Part shown: positions 1 to 5,792 of the stretch, in pieces
Position numbering within the stretch: position 1 is the first letter of the stretch
Layout of the letters: each line of letters starts with the position of its first letter
Assembly (NCBI GenBank): GCA_014729455.1
Contig: WJJW01000505.1
Coordinates: 1-8,534, forward strand
Length of the DNA stretch: 8,534 nt
Direction: 5' to 3'
Source of the DNA: Candidatus Eiseniibacteriota bacterium
Lineage (GTDB): Bacteria > Eisenbacteria > RBG-16-71-46 > CAIMUX01 > VGJL01
Notes under the pieces: model-generated
The model's input: the letters and a program-made list of their open reading frames with translations, nothing else
Told to the model about the DNA's origin: nothing
Databases searched by the model: none
Program-made: the position numbers and the translations under genes

Positions 1-132
1 GCCCTGCGCCGCGCGCTCGGCCGCGAGCGGTTCGAGCGGGAGTGGGCACGCGGGCGGCGTCTCGAACTCGCCGAGGCGGTCCGTCTCGGTCTCCGTGGCC
101 CCGACGAAAACCATTCGAACACAGCGAGTTGA
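1..132 (+). CDS. 3' end of a probable TPR-containing regulator or kinase (partial)
   Basis: Frame 1 is open from the first base of the window and stops at a TGA at 130-132, giving 43 residues of a protein whose start lies upstream. The visible tail contains LGRERFEREWARGRRLELAEAV, which matches the typical final helix of TPR-rich LuxR/AfsR-type regulators and TPR-containing serine/threonine kinases (family pattern LGE-x-F-x-x-AWAEGR-x-x-x-LEEA-x-x-LAL). It then trails off in a short polar end (GPDENHSNTAS). Arg/Glu-rich coding with strong GC at third positions supports real coding. Only the C-terminus is visible, so the effector domain (DNA-binding, kinase or cyclase) cannot be known. It lies 92 bases before the large repeat-protein gene on the same strand. 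The family assignment is by resemblance of a short segment and is moderate at best. Confidence 0.6.
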   Translation, partial: ALRRALGRERFEREWARGRRLELAEAVRLGLRGPDENHSNTAS

Positions 133-174
133 GAGTTCTTTGAGGCCCATTCGGGAACCTCTCCGAAGTCAGCT

Positions 175-197
175 CCGGCGGCGGGCGTCGCCGCCGG
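175..197 (+). other. Perfect GC hairpin in the gap before the repeat-protein gene
   Basis: A 9-bp perfect inverted repeat (CCGGCGGCG at 175-183, CGCCGCCGG at 189-197) encloses a 5-base loop, GGCGT. It sits 42 bases after the stop of the upstream gene and 13 bases before the GGAGG ribosome-binding site of the next gene. No T-run follows, so it is not a textbook intrinsic terminator. It could end the upstream transcript weakly, or be a stabilising or occluding structure in the 5' leader of the downstream mRNA. The rest of the 133-224 gap shows no promoter I can defend. Confidence 0.45.
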
Positions 198-224
198 CGA
201 GACCAAAACGGGAGGTTTCGAATC

Positions 225-3200
225 ATGAAGACGACCAGAAGAAGAGCGCCCCGGGGCCGGTTCGCCGGTCTCCTGGCGATGACGATCCTTGTCGGGATCG
301 GGGGGAGCGGATCCGTCGCGTCGGCGGAGACGATCACCTGGAGCCCGGCCCAGAGCGGAACCTGGAACACCCTCGCCAACTGGAACCCGAGCGACATTCC
401 GAACGAGGCGGGCGAGGAGGCGGTGATCCCGGCGAACGACGGGAGCTACAGCGTCACGTTGGATCTCGATCCCACGCTGGACCGGGTCTGGGTCGACAAC
501 GTCGACGCGATCCTCGATCTCGGCGGGCGCACCTTGACGACGCTTCTTTCCGGGGGGCTGGAGAACCGCGGCACGGTGTGGGTCAGCGGCGGCTCAGGCC
601 TGGACGGCGAGATCACCAACCATGCCGGTGGCGCGCTGTCGGTACCGACCGGCACCTCGCTCTACCTCTACGCCTCTCCGGTCATCAACGACGGAGAGAT
701 CGCGGTCAATCCGACCGGAGGCAGCACGAACGCCTATCTCCGCATCTACAGCACCGACGTCCAGCTCGACGGTACCGGGGAGATGGTGCTCGCGACCGGC
801 GGATCGCCGGCCGACGCGTCGGTGGTGGGCCATGCCGCCAACTACGTTCTGACTCAGGGAGGCGACCACACGATCCGCGGCGAGGGAGAGATCGGGGTCA
901 CGTTCGTGAACGAGGGGCTCGTCCTGGCCGACGTCGCCGATCGGAACCTCGAGCTTTCCGGCAACGCAAAGACGAACAACGGGGTTCTGTCCGCGACGGA
1001 TGCGGGACGGCTCGTTCTGCGCACCGCCGTGGCGCAGGGAGAGGACGGCGAGCTGCTGGCCGACGGTGGAACGATCCTCCTCGCTTCGGGGGGCGACCTC
1101 ACCGGCGGATCGCTCTCGACGATCAATGGGGGCGGCATCTTCCGCTCCGGATCCGGGGACCTGGAGAACGTCACGAACTACGGAGACTTCGGGCTGCAAA
1201 GCAACACATCGACGTACCTGTACGGCAGCGCGCTGACCAACGACGGGACGATCACGGTCAACTTCGACGTGTCGTCTCAGAACACGTACCTGCGGGTCTA
1301 CGCGACCCCCTATCTGCTCGACGGTTCGGGGGACCTGCTGCTGCGGTACTCGGCGGAGCCGGGTGACGCACAGCTCGTCGGGTACGCCGACGGCTACGAG
1401 CTGACGCAGGCGGCCGGGCACACGATCCATGGAGCGGGAACCGTGAGCGTCCGCCTGATCAACGAAGGGCTCGTCTCCGCGGATCGTCCGGGCGAAGATC
1501 TGCGTGTCGACGGGTCCGCGAAGACCAACAATGCGACGTTCCAGGCAGTGGGCGACGGTCGGTTGGTCATCACCACCGATGTCGCGCAGGGTCCCTTCGG
1601 TGAGATCCGGGCGGATGGCGGGCACGTCCGCTTCGGTTCCGGCTCCGAGATCTCCGGCGGCACGTTGCAGACGACGGGTGGGGGAACGATGCGGAGGACC
1701 GGGAGCGGAATGCTCCGCGACGTGACGAACCTCGGCGACCTCGAGCTCAGGAGCAACACCTACACGCATCTCGATGGAACGGCACTGACGAACGAAGGGA
1801 CGATCACGGTCAACTACGACGTCAACTCGACGAACGCCTATCTGCGCGTCGATGCGACGCCGTACCGCCTGGAAGGATCCGGAGATCTTCTGCTCCGGAC
1901 AAGCGCCGAACCGGGCGATGCGCAATTGAACGGTTACGGCGACGGGTACGAGCTGACCCAGGCGGCGGGACACACGATCCACGGCGCGGGCACGATCGGC
2001 GTCCGCCTGGTCAACGAAGGGCTGGTCAGCGCCGATCGAGACGGCGAGGATCTGGTCCTGAGCGGCTCGGTGAAGACGAACGACGCCTTGATGAAGGCGG
2101 AGAACGGGGGCAGGCTGCTCATCTATGCAGACGTCCTCCAGACCGCTTCGGGGCAGATCCTCGCCGACGGCGGGCGCGTCCGCATCGACGCCGCCGACCT
2201 GAGCGGGGGGACGTTCGCCACGACGAACGGGGGGACCATCCATCGGATCGGTACGGGGAGCTTCTCCGACATCACCAACCTCGGCGAGATCGGTCTGAGG
2301 AGCGGCACGTCCACCACTCTGGAGGGGAGCACCCTCACGAACGAAGGAACGATCCAACTCAACGTGGATGAGGATTCCGACAACGCGTACTTGCGGATCG
2401 ACGCCAACCCGTACACGCTGCAGGGCGCCGGTGAGCTCGTGATGGGGACCGCAGGAAACCCCCAGGACGCACAGATCAACAGCTATGGCGCGAACTACGT
2501 CTTGACCCAGGCGGCGGGACACACGATCCGTGGTACCGGTCAGATCAACGCCACCCTCGTCAATGACGGGACCGTCACCGCCGACGTGGACGGGGCAACC
2601 ATCGAGATCGACGGAAACGAAAAGACCAACAACGCGCTCTTCCTGGCCGAGAACAACGGAACGTTGCGGATCGCGGCACCGGTGACCCAGGGGGAGAACG
2701 GCCGGATCCGCGCGGACGGGGGGCAGGTTCAGCTCTCCGCCTCCGGGGACATCACCGGCGGCACCCTCGAGACGGCCAACGGCGGAACGATGAAGAGAAA
2801 CGGTTCCGCCGACATGACCGACGTGACCAACGAAGGAGAGCTCCGTCTCCTCGGCGGGACCGCGACCTATCTCTACGGAGACCACTTCACGAACAACGGA
2901 ACCGTGCGGATCAACTCGAACGCGAGCGCGAACAATTGCTACGTCCGCGTCGACAGCAATCCGATGCTCCTGGACGGCACCGGCGACGTGGTCCTGCAGA
3001 CGGGCGGCACCTTCAGCGACGCCCAGCTCAACGGATACAGTGCGGACCACGTTCTCACGAACGGCGCCTCCCACACGATCCGCGGTGAAGGTGAGGTTCG
3101 CGTGAATCTGGTGAACGAAGGGACCGTCCTCGCCGACGCGCCGGGAGAGGTTCTCTATCTGATCTCCAACGAGAAGACGAACCGCGGCCTGCTCCGTGCG

Positions 3201-4373
3201 CAGGACGACGGGATCCTCGACGTCTCCGCCTCCCTCCTGAATGAGGGGATCTGCGAGGCGGCGGACAGCGGGCTGTTTCGGGCCTCCGCGCTCGGCAACC
3301 ACTACTCCTCCGGCACGTTGACCGGCGGCACGTGGCGGGCGTTCGCGGCGAGCACGGTCCGGTTGACCGGCGCGGACATCGTCGAGAACGCGGCGACGCT
3401 CGTGCTCGACGGGATCGACTCGCAATTCCGCAGCGACAACAGCGGCACCGACGCGCTTGCCGGATTCGCGACGAACGCCGAAGCGGGGAGCTTCACGATC
3501 CGAAACGGCCGCGACTTCACCACCGCCGACTCGTTCGAGAACGCCGGCGAGCTGGTCGTGGGCGAGGGGAGCACCTTCACCTCGACGGGCCCCTTCACGC
3601 AGACCAGCGGCGAGACGCGGATCGACGGGACCCTCTCGGCACCGGATCCGGTCGACGTGCAGCGCGGCGTCCTCTCCGGCAACGGAACCGTCACCGCGAA
3701 CGTGTCGAGCGCGGGCGCGGTGGCGCCGGGAGCCTCGGTCGGCCTACTGACGATCGACGGCGACTACGAGCAGCTCGAGGACGGGCTCCTGCGCGTCGAG
3801 CTGGGAGGCACCGCGCCGGAGGAGAGCGATCGGCTCGTGGTGACCGGCGCGGCGACGCTTGCCGGTCGCCTGGAGGTCCAGATCGCCGACGAGTTCGAGG
3901 TGCAGGCGGGGGACAGCTTCACGATCCTCACCTGCGCCGAGCGCTCCGGAGTCTTCGAGGAACCGTTCCTCGGCAAGTGCCCGTCGTCCGGCGTCTGCCT
4001 CGATCTCGTCTACGACGCAGGCTCGGTCGTTCTCGTCGCCTACGGCGTCGATCCGGCCGACGTGGAGGAGTGGACCGAGCCGGCCGATCCGGAAGACCTG
4101 CCGCAGGAGATCCGCTTCCGCGCCGACGGACGGATCGGGGGCAGCCCCGCGCTGCGGCTCGATCTGCCGGCCGACGCGCTGGTCCGGATCCAGGTCTTCG
4201 ACGTCGCGGGCCGGCTGGTCCAGACGGTGCGCGACGGCCGGGAAAGCGCCGGCTTCCACACCTATTCGATGAACCGGGGCCGCCTCGGAAGCGGTCTCTA
4301 CTTTGCCCGGGCCCAGGTGCGCACGCACGCGGGTCCGTACGCGAAGACCGTCCGGCTGCTGTTGGTCCGTTAA
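225..4373 (+). CDS. Giant secreted beta-solenoid-like repeat protein with FlgD/T9SS-type C-terminal domain
   Basis: The product has 1382 residues. The start is set by ATG at 225 with GGAGG at 211-215. Residues 1-34 form a signal peptide: a basic N-terminus rich in Lys/Arg, a hydrophobic core, and likely cleavage after VASA. Residues 35-59 carry the W-x(7)-W-x(5)-W-x(5)-P pattern (TWSPAQSGTWNTLANWNPSD, then IP) seen at the start of many exported beta-helix or autotransporter-like proteins. Residues 130-1051 are five tandem repeats of 183-186 residues, full of TN-x-G turns suited to a right-handed beta-helix. Residues 1052-1230 hold the VAPGASVGLLTIDGDY segment (1166-1181) and the DRLVVTGAATLAGRLEV segment (from 1202), typical of autotransporter and PEP-CTERM-type passenger ends. 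Three cysteines lie at 1237, 1252 and 1258. The last 74 residues form a FlgD-Ig-like tail (RIQVFDVAGRLVQTV, then GSGLYFARAQV). Seen: the architecture. Inferred: export across the outer membrane and display or release as an adhesin or structural protein. No enzymatic motif was found. A hairpin follows the stop. Confidence 0.9.
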   Translation: MKTTRRRAPRGRFAGLLAMTILVGIGGSGSVASAETITWSPAQSGTWNTLANWNPSDIPNEAGEEAVIPANDGSYSVTLDLDPTLDRVWVDNVDAILDLGGRTLTTLLSGGLENRGTVWVSGGSGLDGEITNHAGGALSVPTGTSLYLYASPVINDGEIAVNPTGGSTNAYLRIYSTDVQLDGTGEMVLATGGSPADASVVGHAANYVLTQGGDHTIRGEGEIGVTFVNEGLVLADVADRNLELSGNAKTNNGVLSATDAGRLVLRTAVAQGEDGELLADGGTILLASGGDLTGGSLSTINGGGIFRSGSGDLENVTNYGDFGLQSNTSTYLYGSALTNDGTITVNFDVSSQNTYLRVYATPYLLDGSGDLLLRYSAEPGDAQLVGYADGYELTQAAGHTIHGAGTVSVRLINEGLVSADRPGEDLRVDGSAKTNNATFQAVGDGRLVITTDVAQGPFGEIRADGGHVRFGSGSEISGGTLQTTGGGTMRRTGSGMLRDVTNLGDLELRSNTYTHLDGTALTNEGTITVNYDVNSTNAYLRVDATPYRLEGSGDLLLRTSAEPGDAQLNGYGDGYELTQAAGHTIHGAGTIGVRLVNEGLVSADRDGEDLVLSGSVKTNDALMKAENGGRLLIYADVLQTASGQILADGGRVRIDAADLSGGTFATTNGGTIHRIGTGSFSDITNLGEIGLRSGTSTTLEGSTLTNEGTIQLNVDEDSDNAYLRIDANPYTLQGAGELVMGTAGNPQDAQINSYGANYVLTQAAGHTIRGTGQINATLVNDGTVTADVDGATIEIDGNEKTNNALFLAENNGTLRIAAPVTQGENGRIRADGGQVQLSASGDITGGTLETANGGTMKRNGSADMTDVTNEGELRLLGGTATYLYGDHFTNNGTVRINSNASANNCYVRVDSNPMLLDGTGDVVLQTGGTFSDAQLNGYSADHVLTNGASHTIRGEGEVRVNLVNEGTVLADAPGEVLYLISNEKTNRGLLRAQDDGILDVSASLLNEGICEAADSGLFRASALGNHYSSGTLTGGTWRAFAASTVRLTGADIVENAATLVLDGIDSQFRSDNSGTDALAGFATNAEAGSFTIRNGRDFTTADSFENAGELVVGEGSTFTSTGPFTQTSGETRIDGTLSAPDPVDVQRGVLSGNGTVTANVSSAGAVAPGASVGLLTIDGDYEQLEDGLLRVELGGTAPEESDRLVVTGAATLAGRLEVQIADEFEVQAGDSFTILTCAERSGVFEEPFLGKCPSSGVCLDLVYDAGSVVLVAYGVDPADVEEWTEPADPEDLPQEIRFRADGRIGGSPALRLDLPADALVRIQVFDVAGRLVQTVRDGRESAGFHTYSMNRGRLGSGLYFARAQVRTHAGPYAKTVRLLLVR
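612..3377 (+). repeat. Five tandem ~552-bp in-frame repeats inside the secreted protein gene
   Basis: Anchoring on the TN-x-G segment gives units at 612-1169, 1170-1721, 1722-2270, 2271-2822 and 2823-3377 (residues 130-315, 316-499, 500-682, 683-866, 867-1051). A second anchor, HTI(R/H)G, falls at residues 215, 399, 583, 766 and 950, so the spacing is 184, 184, 183 and 184 residues. Each unit runs in the order: TN-x-G turn, a TYLYG-like strand, LTN-x-GTI, YLR(V/I), GDAQ-type strand, YELTQAAGHTI, LVNEG, KTNN, ADGG, and GGT(L/M). Units 2 and 3 are the most alike; by eye about three quarters of residues match over their central 105 positions. Unit 5 has a divergent last third lacking the ADGG segment. 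All length differences are multiples of three. The pattern indicates growth by tandem duplication followed by divergence. Confidence 0.9.
4149..4370 (+). other. FlgD-Ig-like / T9SS-type C-terminal domain coding segment
   Basis: Residues 1309-1382 of the repeat protein begin ALRLDLPADALVRIQVFDVAG and end with a KTVRLLLVR strand. This matches the FlgD-Ig-like / T9SS type A sorting domain plan: a strand with alternating hydrophobics, VFDVAGR-x-V, an aG-x-H turn, SGLYF-x-R, and a final K-x-(V/L) strand. In known T9SS cargo this tail guides passage through the outer membrane and is often cleaved. In some high-GC FCB-group relatives the same domain occurs without a proven T9SS. The usual NPF lead-in is absent here; an RFRADGRIGGSP stretch takes its place. 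No T9SS component is encoded in the window. Confidence 0.75.
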
Positions 4374-4398
4374 CCTCCCGTGCCGGTCGGTCCTGCAG

Positions 4399-4425
4399 GG
4401 GGAGAGGGCCTCGGGTCCTCTCCCC
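4399..4425 (+). terminator. Probable terminator after the repeat-protein gene
   Basis: GGGGAGAGG (4399-4407) pairs perfectly with CCTCTCCCC (4417-4425), with an extra G-U pair closing a 7-base loop. It begins 25 bases after the TAA. A short mixed T/C stretch (TTGTCCTTCT) follows rather than a clean T-run, so termination may be partial. Placement right after a gene end and before the next start at 4466 supports the call. Confidence 0.6.
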
Positions 4426-4465
4426 TTGTCCTTCTCCGCGACCCGAGAGATGATCGGATCCACCG

Positions 4466-4963
4466 ATGCCGATCCCACGAACACGCCGCGAACTGATCGA
4501 CCAGATCGACGGGAGCTTCGACAAGCTCGCAGCCGATCTCGCGTCGATCGGACGGGACGATGCGGAGCGTCCCTGCGTCGAGGACTGGAGCGTCAAGGAG
4601 CTGCTCGCGGTTCGTGCCTGGTGGACCGAGAGCGTCGTCGGCTGGATCGAGGCGGGACGGCGCGGCGAGGTGCCGGACCTGCCGGCGCCCGGGTACGGCT
4701 GGAACGAGACGCCGCGACTGAACGCAGATCTGGCCCGGGCCGCGCGGAAGGAGCCGTACGAGGTGGTCCGATCCCGCCTGGAGCACGGCTTCCGGCGCGT
4801 CCGGACGGTCATCGACGCGCTCGACGACCGGGAGCTGCTCGAGGTCGGGGCGTTCGATTGGGCCGGCAAGTGGCCGATCGCCCGCTGGATCTCGATCAAC
4901 ACCGCCCGGCAGTACCAGACGGCCCGCACGATGATCCGCCGGGCCCTCCGGGAGCGGAGATAG
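4466..4963 (+). CDS. ClbS/DfsB family four-helix-bundle protein
   Basis: The product has 165 residues, with ATG at 4466, TAG at 4961-4963 and no signal peptide, so it is probably cytoplasmic. The sequence follows the ClbS/DfsB (formerly DUF1706) plan. An N-terminal helix (TRRELIDQIDGSFDKLAADL) is followed by W41-SVKELLAVRAWW, where the family usually has W-(S/T)-V-K-D-LLAH. Then come the GYGWNETPRLN segment (76-86), a helix with EVVRSRLEHGF, the DDRELLEV segment, and TARQYQTARTMIRRAL at the end. ClbS itself protects colibactin producers by opening the toxin's cyclopropane; most distant homologues have no known substrate. Two family-typical histidines appear replaced: LLAH reads LLAV, and the usual TxSHY reads TARQY, so activity may be altered. 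The start has only a weak purine-rich site (GAGAGATGA) upstream. No toxin-synthesis gene is nearby, so a stress or detoxification role is only a guess. Confidence 0.8.
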   Translation: MPIPRTRRELIDQIDGSFDKLAADLASIGRDDAERPCVEDWSVKELLAVRAWWTESVVGWIEAGRRGEVPDLPAPGYGWNETPRLNADLARAARKEPYEVVRSRLEHGFRRVRTVIDALDDRELLEVGAFDWAGKWPIARWISINTARQYQTARTMIRRALRERR

Positions 4964-5012
4964 GATCTTGCACAAAGCGGGCGAACTGGTCATTCTTCTC
5001 GGTCTGCGGAGA

Positions 5013-5027
5013 GGGGCGGTTCGCCCC
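5013..5027 (+). other. Compact GC hairpin in the leader of the DUF1579 gene
   Basis: GGGGCG (5013-5018) and CGCCCC (5022-5027) can pair around a GTT loop, 35 bases before the ATG at 5063. No T-run follows, so it is a poor terminator candidate. It may be a leader structure or chance in GC-rich DNA. The 4964-5062 gap shows nothing else convincing apart from the ribosome-binding site AGGAAAGGGA at 5046-5055. Confidence 0.3.
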
Positions 5028-5062
5028 GTAGGAGGATCGGCCGCTAGGAAAGGGAATACCCG

Positions 5063-5665
5063 ATGAGCTCGAAGACGATGAGAGGCGCGCTGGTCGCGCT
5101 GGTGCTGGTCGCAACGGGTTGGGGCGGAGATGCACGTGGCCAGGACGAGATGGATCCGGACGCCGCGATGCAGCAGTACATGGAGATGATGGCTCCCGGC
5201 GAGGAGCATGAAGCGTTGCAGGCGTTCGTCGGTACATGGGACGTGGCGGTCAAGTCGTGGTGGCAGGGACCGGACGGCCCGGCGACCGAGTCGAGCGGGG
5301 TGTCCGAGGGGGAGTGGATCCTCGACGGCCGCTACCTCGAGGAGAACGTGACCGGCCAGATGGGGATGGGGGTGTTCCGCGGGATCGGCATCGTCGGGTT
5401 CGACAAGTTCAACAAGGAGTACGTCAACTCCTGGGTCGACAACATGGGGACCGGGATCTTCACGGCGACCGGTGTCTACGACCCGGCGGAGAAGACCTAC
5501 ACCTACACCGGGACCATGGATGACCCGATGACCGGCCGCGAGGACGTCCCGTTCCGCTCGGTGATCAAGATCGAGAGCGACGACAAGCATGTCCACGAAT
5601 CCTTCGAGGAGCGGGACGGCGAGTGGGTCAAGACGATGGAGCTGATCTACACGCGCAAGGGGTAG
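5063..5665 (+). CDS. Exported DUF1579-family protein
   Basis: The product has 200 residues. ATG at 5063 is preceded by AGGAAAGGGA at 5046-5055. Residues 1 to about 26 look like a signal peptide (MRGALVALVLVATGW core, likely cleavage near DARG-QDE), so the mature protein should lie in the periplasm or be anchored or released from there. No lipobox cysteine is present. A Met-rich acidic linker (about 28-50) leads into the DUF1579 body: PGEEHEALQAFVGTWDVAVK (50-69), EGEWILDGRYLEE, FRGIGIVGFDKFNKEYVNSW, DNMGTGIF, then DDPMTGRE and a final MELIYTRKG. These fit the family's conserved G-x-W, GR-x-L, G-x-GYD and W-x-D positions and its predicted beta-barrel, lipocalin-like fold. The biochemical role of DUF1579 is unknown. 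It lies 99 bases after the ClbS-like gene and may share its transcript, ending at a strong terminator. Confidence 0.88.
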   Translation: MSSKTMRGALVALVLVATGWGGDARGQDEMDPDAAMQQYMEMMAPGEEHEALQAFVGTWDVAVKSWWQGPDGPATESSGVSEGEWILDGRYLEENVTGQMGMGVFRGIGIVGFDKFNKEYVNSWVDNMGTGIFTATGVYDPAEKTYTYTGTMDDPMTGREDVPFRSVIKIESDDKHVHESFEERDGEWVKTMELIYTRKG

Positions 5666-5692
5666 AGCGGGACTCTCGTCCAGGGAACCGGT

Positions 5693-5723
5693 AAGGGCCG
5701 CCGTCGCTTTGACGGCGGCCCTT
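5693..5723 (+). terminator. Strong intrinsic terminator after the DUF1579 gene
   Basis: A perfect 13-bp stem (AAGGGCCGCCGTC at 5693-5705, GACGGCGGCCCTT at 5711-5723) closes a GCTTT loop, 27 bases after the TAG stop. The A's at the 5' foot and T's at the 3' foot, followed by GCGGTTTCCCCCTT, fit an intrinsic terminator that could also work in reverse. It separates the ClbS/DUF1579 pair from the mscS-glycosyltransferase unit, so a promoter for the latter should lie in 5724-5780, although I cannot pick out convincing -35/-10 boxes. Confidence 0.85.
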
Positions 5724-5781
5724 GCGGTTTCCCCCTTGGAGCCGGATCCTGGGAAGGGCGCGGACCGGCCGCGCCGACGCC

Positions 5782-5788
5782 AAGGAGG
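5782..5788 (+). promoter_or_regulatory. Ribosome-binding site fixing the MscS start
   Basis: AAGGAGG, a near-perfect anti-16S match, ends 4 bases before ATG 5793 and 7 bases before the adjacent ATG 5796. It rules out the longer open frame that would begin at TTG 5709, which lies inside the terminator hairpin. Which of the two adjacent ATG codons is used cannot be told, and it makes only a one-residue difference. Confidence 0.85.
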
Positions 5789-5792
5789 GAAC

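Noticed and set aside
95..1366. A 423-codon plus-strand open frame overlapping the start of the repeat gene
   Set aside because: Its product is low-complexity Arg/Gly/Asp-rich, typical of a wrong frame of GC-rich DNA. The overlapping frame from 225 has a signal peptide, repeats and a clear ribosome-binding site.
612..3377. CRISPR-like array
   Set aside because: The repeats are about 552 bp, coding, in frame and diverged, with no short identical direct repeats separated by unique spacers.
594..3425. A 943-codon open frame on the minus strand across the repeat gene
   Set aside because: It is the antisense shadow of the in-frame repeats. High GC plus a repeat period that is a multiple of three keeps the opposite strand stop-free; the product is Arg/Val/Asp-rich with no domain pattern, and no ribosome-binding site is evident.
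5709..5792. A 28-residue N-terminal extension of the MscS channel from a TTG at 5709
   Set aside because: The TTG lies inside the terminator hairpin, the extension is Pro/Arg-rich, and AAGGAGG stands just before ATG 5793.
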